Below are positions 9,745 through 26,064 of a DNA stretch of 64,000 bases, one piece after another. Source of the DNA: Cranoglanis bouderius (lineage: Eukaryota > Chordata > Actinopteri > Siluriformes > Cranoglanididae); the NCBI GenBank assembly GCA_023630585.1, contig CM042551.1, forward strand, positions 21,744,501-21,808,500, given 5' to 3'. Below the pieces are notes generated by a model. The model worked only from the letters and a program-made list of their open reading frames with translations. It did not search any database and was not told the origin of the DNA. A program made the translations under genes and the position numbers. The stretch's first letter is position 1, and each line of letters begins with the position of its first letter.

Positions 9745-11845
9745 TATATATTGAAGACTTCACAGTATTTAGACGAAATTACATAAAACATAGTATTCTA
9801 TTGTTATTATAAATAATTGAATTATGCTAAATAATAACTGATAACATCAGATTGACATCTTTGAAATCTTTCAGTTTACAATAAACAATAATCATAATTT
9901 CCTGGAGATTTTCATGTGATTGTAACATATGACACAAGTTTGAATCTTCACTGAAACTATGTTATATAAAGCTATGAAACCACTGAAATATGAACAAGCA
10001 GTGTGTATACCTGAAAATAGCCAAAAATAGAAAAATGCTTGGAGGGAATTCCATCCAGTTATGCTGTCACTTCATCCAGCATGCAACACAGACATCAGGG
10101 TTTTCTAGTGTTCCCCTGCCATTTTGCTTTGCATGATGCCTTTGCATTAGCTTGAGGCTGCTATGTGCATCTGACATGGACATAATGTTGTTTGCAAGGA
10201 AGATATTGTACTAACGTGGGAAATACTGTAACAATGTTTTATCTGCTTTCACATGTTTTTTTTTTCCTTCTTGTGTCCATTTTATGGTCCATAAAAAGTC
10301 ACCAGTTCTTACCATGGATTCAATAAATATTTTTTCTTTTGTGTATGTAAAATTGTAAGTATGTTTATAAGCTAGCTTGGAGACAAATATGTGAAGAATC
10401 AGAATTTCTGAAAGACACACGATCAGTAAATGCCCACTTGAAGATCCAGACAGAAAAAAAAACAACTGTCACCTACCATCAATTTCTAGTTCATATGATG
10501 CCTTTAGCGAGTATATTTATTTAAACTTTACTGTTACAATTTTAGATCTACTATATGTAAAGTTATCTGACCACTGACTAGACAAAGCATATCACACTAA
10601 TATAATAAAACACATAGACCAATGGCAGGACTTAACTGAGCATTTTTCTCATAAATTTATGAATCTTTAAAACTCCCTCAGAGTTTAGTCCACCAGTTCA
10701 TCATGTACTGTATATTGACATAATTGCAGTTACATACTTTTATTTAATTCTTTTTAATAACAGTGTAGCTTTTCCTTAGAACACAGAATAAATTATTTCT
10801 GCTATTTCAGATAAACAAACAAACAAACAAATTATCTTGTAGGTCTCACTGCTTGCTTGTTTTTGTTTTGTTAGAAGGCAATGAGGAAGTTGTCTACATC
10901 ACTAGCTGTTAAATCATTTATGTCAGCATAACCAAACAAACTGAATTGTTAAGCAGGAATTATTTAATCTACTTCTGTTCTCTACAGGTTGCTCCTCCAT
11001 TTATAATTCAACCCTGGCACAGAAAATATAACAGTTATCTCACAAATGAACCAAAACACAGCACCTGCACACCTGCAAGATGTTGAGGGCAACTGCCTCC
11101 AAAATAATGCTAACAACCAAACCTCTCACTGTAACTCAAACAACTCCAGTTTCACTATTAAAGACAACAAAAAAAGGAACAACATCCAAACAGTTAATGA
11201 GTGTTTTTTTTGTTCAGGGGAATATTTTGCTGAGATCTATTATTAATGTGCATGTTAACGTTATTTTAAATATTCAAGCTTTAAAACATTATTTAAATCA
11301 TATTAAAACATATGAACATTATGAACATCTGGTTGCTTGTGCATAACACTGAAAATGTAAGCTAAAAACTCATTTTAAAGCCCATAACACAATTCTAATT
11401 ATAATTAACTCAGGATTAGCAGCCTTTAACATATATAGAGGCACTCAGTAAAATATCACAGTCACATGACATAACTTGCTGCACTATAACTCGATGACAG
11501 AAGAAAGTAAAATTACTCCTTGCTTTGCTTACAGACTGTAGCAACCTGTTCCATAATATTTAAACAACTATTGCTCAAAACTGATTACAGCTCTTCCACC
11601 CAAACAAAAATGTAGAGGTATGACATCAGAGACATGCAGAGTATGTCAGGACAACTGGTAACCTTTGACTGAGATTCTAAGATACTAGGAAAAGCAGCTT
11701 TGCTTAATGGTGTGATATAAATAAAACTGGCATTATGGATAGGAGTAACAGTGGAAAAATCACACAGAGAAAAATCAGCAGTAGCAGTAAGGGGCACTGC
11801 AGCCTCAGCCATGCTCTGGTTGGGCTACTTGAATGATCTACCATA
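9745..11845. other. non-genic AT-rich DNA
   Basis: About 2.1 kb without a supported gene. It contains short A/T runs and an aaac repeat near 10,810-10,832 only. The open frames at 11,046-11,346 are compositionally like random AT-rich DNA. Confidence 0.55.
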
Positions 11846-12255
11846 CATTCACCAGCCACTTTAATAGGAACACATGTAGAGCTTATCATTTATGCAATTA
11901 TTGAATCAGCCAATCACGTAGCAGCAGCGCAATGCATAAAATCATGCAGACACAGGTCAAAAGCTCCAGTTAATGTTCACATCAAACATCAGAATGGGGA
12001 AAAATGTGTTCTGTGGGGGAAATGCCTTGTTGATGAGTGAGGTCAGAGGACAATGGCTAGACTGGGTCGAGCTGACAGAAAGGCTATGATAATTCTAATA
12101 ATCACTCTTTACAACTGTGGTGAGCAGAAAAAAAAAAAATCACACAACATGTCGAACATTGAGGCAGGTGGGCTACAACAGCTGAAGATCATATCAGGTT
12201 TTCATAGGCACAGACTCGCCCAAACTGGACAAATGTCATTTGACCTTTTTCTAAA
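11846..12255 (+). mobile_element. Tc1-like transposon, internally deleted
   Basis: The left part (accagccactttaataggaa, atgcataaaatcatgcagac) matches the 5' region of a widespread fish Tc1-like family. The right part (tgagtgaggtcagaggacaa, MARLGRADRKAMI, YNCGEQ) is degenerate transposase from the region after the helix-turn-helix. The coding part between them is missing, and the copy stops after a truncated AQTGQM stretch. No catalytic triad remains. Confidence 0.65.
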
Positions 12256-14349
12256 CTTCGACTCTTCAGTTTCAGTCCAATATAAATAATTTCTAATCAA
12301 ATAGATACCTATATTCTGCAAATATATATAAAGTATATAAGGTTTACTATAAGATTTACAGGATCAGTTTGAATAAATAGCTCAGTGATTGGATTTGGTT
12401 TCTGCTTTCTATCCATCTGGAAAAGTTTAAATAACCTGTTATAAATTTTAGTTATGAACACTATAATGACTGAACTTGGTAATGGAAAATCTATATAAAT
12501 CATCACATGCTGCTTCTTTTACTCTCCATAGTGCAGAGATTACATATAAAGAGCATGCTAATGGTAGAGCTTCTTATATCTTCCTGTTTTCCCCATGTAT
12601 TTATGTCTGTTGTCACTGTCTTGAGGGTCATATTTACAAATGTCAACATTACAAATATTTGTAATTGGAATAATTTAAACCGTATTATATTTTATTGCTG
12701 GGAGGATTAAAGCAGGAAAGTTCAGCAAAAAGGTCATGTTTGAAAGGGACCAATTGTACACTCATGTGGGTTAAAAAGACAAGAAAGAAAGAAATTAAGC
12801 AAATGAATTTATTATTTAAAATAATCAAATCATTTTTGGTCATATGGTTGAAAACTATTTACAATCAGATTCCTTCCAGCAGAATGACACAGATTAAGAT
12901 GGAATGTTGAGCAGAACTAATGGAACAAATAGTCCTGTCCACACAGAGAGTGAGAGGAAAACCTGACACCTTTATCATCCTCTTTGCTTTTTTTAAGTTG
13001 TTGGCGCATCCTGTGTAAAATCCATTGCTTTCATTCAGACCTCTACATCCGCTACAGCCTTCAGTCTGCTGTGTATGTTGTGAATTACTCTTTTATCTTC
13101 TAACTCAAACACTTAACCACGACAATGAAGACATGTCCACACAACGCAAGGGGGGCAGGCTTTCCTTTCATCTGGCCTGGCCAAGAAGGGTGTAGGGTGA
13201 TGTTAGGGAGCTTTTACTGGGATACATGTTACTTCTTTAAACTCAATGTTTCTACCAGGGGCAAGTGTTAAGACCTAGCAAATTGTTGAATATAAAAAAA
13301 ATACTACTAGTAAATGAAATGAGAAATGCTTTCACTCAAAGAAGTACCACAAACAAACCAAACCATGATCATTCATCCTGGAATGCTCTTTGTTTATGTT
13401 CCCTCATAGTTTCATTTCATGTTCTTGTATCCTTTTGTGGTGAGGGACAATTCTACCAGAAACAAAGCAAACAGCTTTTCAGGGCTTCCTTTCACAGTCA
13501 ACCTGTGAAGAGAGACATTCATAATGATCAGTGCACATAAGTGATGTGTGCCCAAGAGGGGCGGGTTTGCTGGTTGTCTGATGGGGCTCATTAGGAGGCT
13601 GATGGGAGAAAGCCATAATGCAAATTCACTATGGCACACGATCTCATTTTGCATACAAAAACTTAAAGAATGCTTCCTAATGTGTAACACATTAAACAAC
13701 TGTCATTGGCCAATCTAACCAGTAGGGCTTTTTAATTTTGACATTTTTTTTAATGTTGCAGAATTAGCTATGGACAATCTGAAAAATAAGGGGAACAACA
13801 GTTATTTCACACATAAGGTTTTGATGCAATTTACAATCAATCACTTTAATTAAGAATGCTATATTTGTTAAAAATAATGTAGAAAGGGAGCTCCAGGGTC
13901 AAACATTTAAGAGGTAAAATAAGGTCCTACTTTTTTTTTTACTCTGTCTGGTAGACTAGCCTCCTTCTTTGTCTTCCATTCTTTCTTTAAGAGGCAGTGA
14001 ACCTGAAACCTAAATGTTTTGGAGCTGTGAAAAAGAACAAACAGTGCACACAAAACAGTGAGTAGAAGAAAAAGTAGACAGGGATGATGGTGTCAAAATG
14101 ATGAGTGACACCGAGGAGCAGGTATGATTGAATGGCTTAAGAAGAAACAACTAGTGGCCTCTGGTTACTGGATTTTTGGAAGAGACTGTTCGGTCCTATT
14201 CTGATTTAGCTCAGGTAGAGTCCCATATATATTTAAAAGTGGTGGATAAAATTCAAATGTCTGGCATATGACGCAAACATATATCACTATATTTAATATT
14301 AGAGCTATTTTGTAAGGAATAATAATGACAGACAGGCTGTGTGGTTATG
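12256..14349. other. non-genic DNA
   Basis: No supported gene. The open frame at 13,265-13,540 and its neighbours have no splice context or recognised similarity. Confidence 0.5.
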
Positions 14350-14894
14350 TTATGATAATGATCCATGCTGTTGTGATGTGAACATTATATTTCTTATCTT
14401 AGCAATATAACTGAGATGAAAGAAGGCTATTCTAGTAATATTATCTACATGAGCTTCAAAGGAAAGACTGGAGTCAATAATCACACCAAGGTCTTTTACT
14501 GCTGCGCATGATGAAACAGAAAGGCCATCCAGAGTTACTATATAATCAGAAAACTTACTTCTAGCTGCATGTGGTCCTAGTATAAGTACTTCTGTCTTGT
14601 CAGAATTAAGTAAGAGGAAGTTAATAAACATCCACCGTCTAATGTCCTTTACACATTCCTCGACTTTATTAAACTGGTGTCTGTCATCTGGTTTTGCTGA
14701 AACATACAACTGTGTGTCATCTGTTTACAGTCACCATTTACATCTATGAACTGATAACGATCAGTCAAATAAGACCTGAGCCAGGAGAGGGCCGCTCCCT
14801 TAACTCCAACAACATTTTCTAGTCTATCTAGAAGAATGTTATAATCTATGGTCTTAAAAGCTACAGTGCAGATCAGAGGCCAGTAGTAGGTCAT
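14350..14894 (-). pseudogene. L2-like LINE reverse-transcriptase fragment with the catalytic box deleted
   Basis: The upstream part reads FKTIDYNILLDRLENVVGV and SWLRSYLTDRYQFIDVNGD, the RT segment just before the active site of fish L2/CR1-like LINEs. The downstream part reads YVSAKPDDRHQFNKVEECVK, LLLNSDKTEVLILGP and AAVKDLGVIIDSSLSF, the thumb and connecting region. The two halves meet at about 14,720-14,735, where the CGVPQGSVLGP and YADD region should be, so a deletion removed the catalytic core. 5'-truncated, as is usual for LINE copies. Confidence 0.75.
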
Positions 14895-15173
14895 TTACCA
14901 CTTTAACCAGCTCTGTCTCTGTGGTATGATGAGGCCTAAATCCTGACTAATAGATTTCATGATTTCATGAATGTATAGCTATACATATATTATACAGAAT
15001 ATTAATTCTGGAGGTAATTTGAACCAATTTTTGTGAAAATCACTCAAATATCACATCACTTACATGTGTTAGTATTTTTATCTATTATTTTTTTTGCTCA
15101 TTTTCATAAACTGTGCCAATAATTCTGGAGGCCACTGTATATCCTTACCCATGTTTTCCAATCTCATTTAGTT

Positions 15174-16140
15174 AGCAGTGTATCTAAGACCGTTTCCATA
15201 AAAGTTGGGATTTTTTCCCTTAAATGCAATAAAAACAAAAATCTGTTATTTGTCAAGTCTCTTGAAATTTTAATTAATTGACAAAAGTACAAAGAAAAAA
15301 TATTCAGTGTTTTCACTGACCAACTTTTTGTAATAAATTTAGAATTTGATGCCTTCAACACACAAAAAAAATTGTGACAGAGGCAAAATAAGACTGAAAA
15401 GTTTATAGAATATTCAAGTAACACCATTTTGGAGGATCAGGTTAATTAGGGACAGGGGAGGGTATCAGGATTGGGCATAAAAGGAGCATCCACCAAAAGC
15501 TCAGTCTTTGCAAGCAAGGATGGGTCGTGGCTCACCACTTTGTGCCAAACTTTGTGAGAGAATTGTTAGTCAGTTAAAAAAGAACATTGCTCAATGCAAA
15601 ATTGCAAAGAATTTAGGTCTTTCACCATCTACAGTGCATAATATTGTGAAAATATTCAGGGAATCCAGAGAAATCTCATTGCGTAAAGGGCAAGGCCGGA
15701 AACCACTGTTGAATGTGCGTGACCTTCGAGCCCTCAGGCGGCATTGATACTGTGATAAATATAACCACATGGGCTTGGAAGTACTTCGGAAAACCGTTGT
15801 CATTTAACATAGTCCGCCGCTGCATCCAGAAATGCAACCCGAAACTCTATTACGCAAGGAGGAAGCCACACATCAACGCGAGTTCTCTGGGCCCAAGCTC
15901 ATCTCAAATGGACTGAAAGGCAGTGGAAACATGTGCTGTGGTCAGATGAGTCCATGTTTCAGTTTGTTTTCGGGAAAAACTGACATCAAGTTCTCCATGC
16001 CAAAGATGAAAAAGACCAACCAGACTGCGAAAGGTCTGATCTATAAGTGAAAGGTGCAAAAGCCAGCATCTGTGATGGTATGGGGGTGCATCAGTGCCCA
16101 TGGCATGGGGGACTTGCATATGTGTGAAGGTACCATTGGC
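15174..16140 (+). mobile_element. Tc1-like transposon, 3'-truncated, degenerate transposase
   Basis: Begins with ccataaaagttgggattttt, resembling the terminal repeat of the element at 31,675. A transposase start follows at 15,520 (MGRGSPLCAKLCERIV), with a helix-turn-helix segment KIAKNLGLSPSTVHNIVKIF. Further on it reads YARRKPHIN and a first-Asp-like region (cagatgagtccatgtttcag), but in changing frames. It ends at about 16,140, before the second Asp and the Glu. No right terminal repeat is seen. Clearly inactive. Confidence 0.7.
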
Positions 16141-16599
16141 GTGGTAATTTGTTAGCTATTCTACTGCTTGCATTGGAATGATCACTGGGAGTAAAGACAG
16201 ACATTAATTATATTTTTCTCTGACAGCAGTTATTGTTACCATATAGATTACTGGAACCCCAGTCATTTCTGTTCAATTTTGAAAATATTTCTCATAACAA
16301 AGTATGGTTCCAATAGTTAGCAAAAGTGATACAGAGAGGTAATTGGATGGGTATTTATTAGTACACCAGTAAACCTGAAGGCCAAAAAAAAGCCTGGAGC
16401 AGGAGTGGGCATGTGGTGAATGATTATTTTGGTTACACCACAGACACATTGTAACTAGCAGTAAATAAAGTTATCAAAACTTTGTCATACACAGTCACGT
16501 GTTTCACCATAACCAGCCAATCAGAAACATAATCAAACATAAACAAGTCAAGATGTGTTGTAGTGTAGTGCTCGGTTTAATTTATGCATTTTAAACATA
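16141..16599. other. non-genic spacer between two Tc1 elements
   Basis: No gene or recognised repeat. Confidence 0.5.
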
Positions 16600-18158
16600 C
16601 AGTGGGGGAAAAAAGTATTTGATCCCCTGCTGATTTTGTACATTTGCCCACTGACAAAGAAATGATCAGTGTATAATTTTAATGGTAGGTGTATTTTAAC
16701 AGTGAGAGACAGAATAACAACAAAAAAATCCAGAAAAACACATTTCAAAAAAGTTATAAATTGATTTGCATTTTAATGAGTGAAATAAGTATTTGATCCC
16801 TTCGACTTAGTACTTGGTGGCAAAACCCTTGTTGGCAATCACAGAGGTCAGACGTTTCTTGTAGTTGGCCACCAGGTTTGCACACATCTCAGGAGGGAGG
16901 ATTTTGTCCCACTCCTCTTTGCAGATCCTCTCCTCATTAAGGTCTCGAGGCTGACGTTTGGCAACTCGAACCTTCAGCTCCCTCCACAGATTTTCTATGG
17001 GATTAAGGTCTGGAGACTGGCTAGGCCACTCCAAGACCTTAATGTACTTCTTCTTGAGCCACTCCTTTGTTGACTTGGCTGTGTGTTTTGGGTCATTGTC
17101 ATGCTGGAATACCCATCCACGACCCATTTTCAATGCCCTGGATGAGGGAAGGAAGTTCTCACCCAAAATTTGACAGTACATGGCCCCGTCCAGCGTCCCT
17201 TTGATGCGGTGCAGTTGTCCTGTCCCCTTAGCAGAAAAACACCCCCAAAGCATAATGTTCCCACCTCCATGTTTGACGGTGGGGATGGTGTTCTTGGGGT
17301 CATAGGCAGCATTCCTCCTCCTCCAAACACGGCGAGTTGAGTTGATGCCAAAGAGCTCGATTTTGGTCTCATCTGACCACAACACATTCACCCAGTTCTC
17401 CTCTGAATCATTCAGGCAAACTTCAGACGGGCCTGTACATGTGCTTTCTTGAGCAGGGGGACCTTGTGGGCGCTGTAGGATTTCAGTCCTTCACGGCGTA
17501 GTGTGTTACCAATTGTTTTCTTGGTGACTATGGTCCCAGCTGCCTTGAGATCATTAACAAGATCCTCCCGTGTAGTTCTGGGCTGATTCCTCACCGTTCT
17601 CATGATCATTGAAACTCCATTGAAACCGAGGGAGACTGACAGTTATTTTGTGTTTCTTCCATTTGTGAATAATCGCACCAACTGTTGTCACCTTCTCACC
17701 AAGCTGCTTGGCGATGGTCTTGTAGCCCATTCCAGCCTTGTGTAGGTCTGCAATCTTGTCCCTGACATCCTTGGACAGCTCTTTGGTCTTGGCCATGGTG
17801 GAGAGTTTGGAATCTGATTGATTAATTGCTTCTGTGGACAGGTGTCTTTTATACAAGTAACGAGCTGAGATTAGGAGCAGTCCCTTTAAGAGAGTCTAAT
17901 CTCAGCTCATTACCTGTGTAAAAGACACCTGGGAGCCAGAAATCTTGCTGACTGATACGGGATCAAATACTTATTTCCCTCATTAAAATGCAAATCAATT
18001 TATAACTTTTTTGAAATGTGTTTTTCTGGATTTTTTTGTTGTTATTCTGTCTCTCACTGTTAAAATACACCTACCATTAAAATTATACACTGATCATTTC
18101 TTTGTCAGTGGGCAAACGTACAAAATCAGCAGGGGATCAAATACTTTTTCCCCCACTG
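16600..18158 (-). mobile_element. Tc1-like transposon with about 200-bp terminal inverted repeats
   Basis: The ends read cagtgggggaaaaaagtatt at left and its inverse aatactttttcccccactg at right. Each is bordered by TA (16,598-16,599 and 18,159-18,160). The inverted repeats extend inward about 200 bp with few mismatches (for example caaatcaatttataactttt near both inner edges). Total length 1,559 bp, close to the family's usual 1.5-1.7 kb. It carries a broken DD34E transposase on the - strand. Confidence 0.92.
16807..17796 (-). pseudogene. Tc1-like DD34E transposase, frame-broken
   Basis: Starts MAKTKELSKDVRDKIADLHK at about 17,796 with a helix-turn-helix (YKTIAKQLGEKVTTVGAI). It then loses frame at about 17,600-17,640. 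A second segment (17,412-17,609) reads QPRTTREDLVNDLKAAG. After another break near 17,395, the catalytic part runs 17,391-16,807: first Asp in LWSDETKIELFG, second in FQHDNDPKHTAKST, Glu in SPDLNPIENLW, then ends NKGFATKY. By direct count 34 residues separate the second Asp and the Glu. All three catalytic residues survive; only the two breaks disable it. It would cut and paste the element at TA sites. Confidence 0.85.
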
Positions 18159-18160
18159 TA

Positions 18161-21756
<3,596 letters not shown>

Positions 21757-22790
21757 TTGACAGGAAAAAAGTATTCAGCCACTATATTAAAAATGTGTAA
21801 AGTTTATATAAAAATAAAGTTGTAGATATAAATGCTGAAAAAATATTCTGGAACATATCGCATTTGGGGTGATTATAACAGACGTTGCCATAGGTTGGGA
21901 AGATTTCGCGCAACAAGTAGCGCCATGGTGAAGGTGAAGGACCTTCCTAAAGTTCTTAGGGACAAAATTATTAAACACTCACTACAGAGCCAGAGCAAAG
22001 ACCATAAAGATTTCTGACAGTACAACTGGTTGGATAATCAGTCGATAACATCCAAAAGGTGCGCGAACAGATGAACCATGCAAGATTTCACAATGTACTC
22101 TCAGACTAATGATAATGACGGTAAGAGAGAAGCCAGAAGTCACTTGAAAAGAGTTGCAGGATGATCTGAAAGCAACAGGAAAAACAGTTACACAGAAAAC
22201 AATAAGCAACTGCACCACAATCATCACTGTTCCTACACCTCACGCTAAACTCCTCTGCTAAAAACAAGTACAGAGATGTGTATCTAAAAGCATTTAGACA
22301 AATCAGAACACTTTTGGACCAATATGCTCTGGTCAGACAAAACAAAAACAGCGCACGTATGATCCCAAGAACACCATGTAGTACTGGGGCATTACACGTC
22401 ATAGAAGGAAACATGAATGGAGTGATGTACTGGGATATATTAAAGGAGACATTAATCTCATTTGTGGAGGATTTTGAAATTGTGAGTCCATCAGTGGGAG
22501 CCTTGTAACCTTGGGGAATTGAAGGTGATTTACTTAGAGGAATGGAGTAAAATTGAACCACAGTGCAAAAAACTAATTACTTCTAACTGTAGAGGTCTCA
22601 AAACTGTAACTTCCAACAACAGCTTTGCAACATAGTACTAATGTTGGTCATTTGTGGTGTCCGAATAATTATTTGTCCATTCACTTTTGTTTTTTAAATA
22701 CAGTATCTTTATTTATGTCTTTCAATTAAGTCAAAAGACATAGTGTGTCACCAGAATAGGCATCAATATGATACTTATTTCCCCTCACTG
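21757..22790 (+). mobile_element. degenerate Tc1-like transposon
   Basis: The left edge resembles a terminal repeat (aggaaaaaagtattcagcc). The right edge reads tacttatttcccctcactg followed by TA at 22,791. Within it MVKVKDLPKVLRDKII is a transposase start. Remnants such as PRTPCSTGAL and EGNMNGVMYWDILKETL match the region between the first and second Asp (compare GALDGVMYCDILKE-type sequence). Many frame breaks. No complete catalytic triad. Confidence 0.65.
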
Positions 22791-25700
22791 TAAATAACCT
22801 TAAAAAAAAACTTTAAAAAACCTTTTAACTATAGTACCATACATGATATTTATGAATAGGCTTCAAAACCAAGGAATGAGTATTTTGAAAAGCAATTGGT
22901 GAATAAATAAATGAATAAATGATACATACCTCTGTTTAGGTAAATTCTGCCCCACATATGTTCAAATCCAGTGCAACTCTCTGAATAGCATAAGTCCATA
23001 TTTCCATCTGAGGTCTGAATTCAGATTTCACTCTACTATGTGTAACTCAACTCTGAATATGGCCCTATGATATTATATTCAGTACAGGATTTTTTGGCTC
23101 TTTATACAAATGTACTCAATTGTATGCACACTCATGAGGTTTTTTAGTCAAAGGAAAATGTATTGGCCACAAGTCAAGCTTTCCAGAAATTTAGGAAAAC
23201 CTGTAAGTCAAAACAGCACACCCTGGGTCTACTGTGCACTGGCATTGTAATAACAAATAATTTATATTTTCTGCCATAGTACTTTATACAATCTCAATTG
23301 TTAAGTGGTGAAAAAAGTCCCTGGTTGCGAGTAAACTGGGTCAGGCGCATGGCTCGGCCACTGTGACATGAGACTGCAATAACAGGAACTGCAGAACAGC
23401 CCCTGCAGACAAGGAGATAAGACCCATGTGCAGAATACAAACCAAACTCTCCCTTACTGTGAAAGCCTTGTAATGATAATATAGCAAACCTATAACTGGA
23501 ATGGTAATAATAACGGTAATTTTATACACAGAGAATAAGATATATAGATAATAGGAGATTCAAAACTGAGTCAGTGCTGTCATTATAGTCCTTTAGCTAT
23601 TTTACTTTATCTAGACAAAATTGAATAATAAATAATCTGCATTCCATTATGTGATAGATGAAGTTTGATTCTCATGGCAAGCTGTTTAAACTACAAAACT
23701 GTCAAGGTAAGGGAAAGCTTATTTACGATCTTGCCACTGGCACAATGGAAAACCCATTGTAATTAATTGGCCAGACCTATTAATTTTTTTTCTCCACACA
23801 GCATAAATCTCTGATTATTATATTCAGTGGAAGGGGTTAATACTTTGTAAATGATTGATGAACCATGTCTGCCAACATGCCACCCAGTTACTCCTGAACA
23901 GGCAAATGCTAGGCCACACGAAACTTGTCTGTTTTTTTTTGGAAAGCCTCAGTATATTGACTGCAAGCACCATAGTAACCACTAGCATTTGCACGATTAA
24001 GGCTAATCAAATACTTTAAGAACTTCTTTGCATCAACAAAACAGCAATGTGCTGAGACCTGCCTTCCTGGGTGCATAGCCTTGCAACCATTACAAATTCA
24101 GATCAGTTATTACAAATATGGGACAAGAAATTACATGTATCATCTTCTGGTGCTGGCTTTGCGCCAAAAGAGCTGCGAAAGCATGACTAATTAAGGTTAT
24201 TGTGAAGTAGGCACACATGATGGATGCAACTTGTTAGATGAAATGGACTGGTAAAAAACGACTTATTGAATTATATGCTATGAAATTATTAAAACCTACT
24301 TCAACATAATGATCATTCCAGTATAACATGGCCAAGGAAGAAAATGTAGAATTTACTCCAGGACAAGAATTTTATAAACAGTAACTTACTCAAAATTTTG
24401 ATACAGCATTTTTGAATGAGGGAAAAAAATATATGTATACTTTCTAACCCCACCAAACATGTATGTTGGTATGAATGGTATAAATGGTATATAAACCAAA
24501 CCTGTCAACCTCTATAGTACCTGCATGAAAAAAGTGCCAACAAATGACTGATTCATGTGCACATATGTTTTTTTTCAGACCTTTGTGGCACTGCGCAGGG
24601 GTTCCTCAGGGGTTTAATATGGAAATGCCATAACAGTTTGTTCATCCTAGGCAAAACCAGATTCATTACAAACAAAGGCAGGCTGAGGTAAAAAAAAAAA
24701 AAAAAAAAATCATACCAAAACTCTACGCAACAGGAACGTGCAAGAAGCAACCCTAATTAAGAAATGCAATAATACATGCAGCCACAAAATATTCTTATTA
24801 TAGCCATAGTAAAAACAGTACAGGGGAAAAAACTTTAAATTACCAGCTCTGGTAAAATATATTTACAAAATGGAGAGGAAGCATGGTTAGCCTGCTTCAG
24901 ACAGTTGAGAATGCTGTTACCACTGTTGCTGTGAAATCTCTCCATCTCAGATAAGCAGGAAAGATATGTTCCTGTGGTTTTGTGAGGTAAGGTAATGTTT
25001 TTAGCTTTGGCATTTTTGGGAAGTTTTGACAGGTATGTTTGTTAAGGATAAGAGTTTGCTATGAAATAATAAGGGAGGTAGATTATAAATACATTCAGTT
25101 GATGACTAACACCAGATAATGTCATCTTTTCTATATAATCCTGAACACATGTCCAGGATTTTTTTACCTTGTAGACAGTGCACTTAAGGCCTGTTCATAA
25201 ACTGTGCATTTTAAGTTTTAAATATGTGTGTGCTTATGTTTCAAAGTCAAAGCAAAATGCTTGAACAAGGTCAATTTTGTGGTAGTCGATAAATGCTAAA
25301 AACTAAAACTGGAACAACTTTGAGTGCTATGAAAAACATGAATCTATCATGTAAACATGAATGCAAAAATGATAGTATCATAGCTGACAATTCATTACAG
25401 GTTGATAACTCCAAGCAGCATTGCCTAATCATATAGCAGATTCCTGTGCCAAAGTAAAGCATGTGGAGACAACCAAGTATGAAACACCTCTGGTATGCTG
25501 AACATGTACTCAGCCAGGGGACCTGACAAGAATGATTCCCTTTCTCAGGGGTGAGGGTCTCACATTGTAGAACTCAGTGTGTGTGAAGATGAGTGGGAAG
25601 GAGGACTTGGGAGACAGGCAGACTTTGACAGAGCTTTGTGCTCACTTTATTTTTCCAGTTAACACTTTTCAGTGTGCTTTCAACACTGAACAGAAAAACA

Positions 25701-25835
25701 AAAAACAAAATAAAACATCATTCCAATATTTTGGGGCTGTCACTCGCTCAAGTTCCTCAGCACTTTCCAAGCTCATGCTAAAGTGTGTGTGTGGGTAGGT
25801 GTATGTTGTATGCAAACTTTGTTAGCTCTGTCCCT

Positions 25836-25838
<3 letters not shown>
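22791..25838. other. non-genic DNA
   Basis: About 3 kb without a gene that I can support. There is a poly(A) run at about 24,690-24,709. Confidence 0.5.

Positions 25839-25887
<49 letters not shown>
25839..25887. repeat. (CT)n microsatellite
   Basis: About 49 bp of uninterrupted CT dinucleotide. Confidence 0.95.
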
Positions 25888-25889
<2 letters not shown>

Positions 25890-26064
25890 GGTTCATGGTA
25901 TGTCTTTTTTTCTCCTGAAAGGGCAAACAAAGCACACATAAGTAAACTCACTGTGATCACCCATAGCTGAGAATCATCATGTTAGATTCCAGTTCAACCT
26001 GCCTCCTCTCCGTCCGCAGCTGATGCTGTTTCACCCCTGCTGCTACATACCCCCATTGCGTGAC

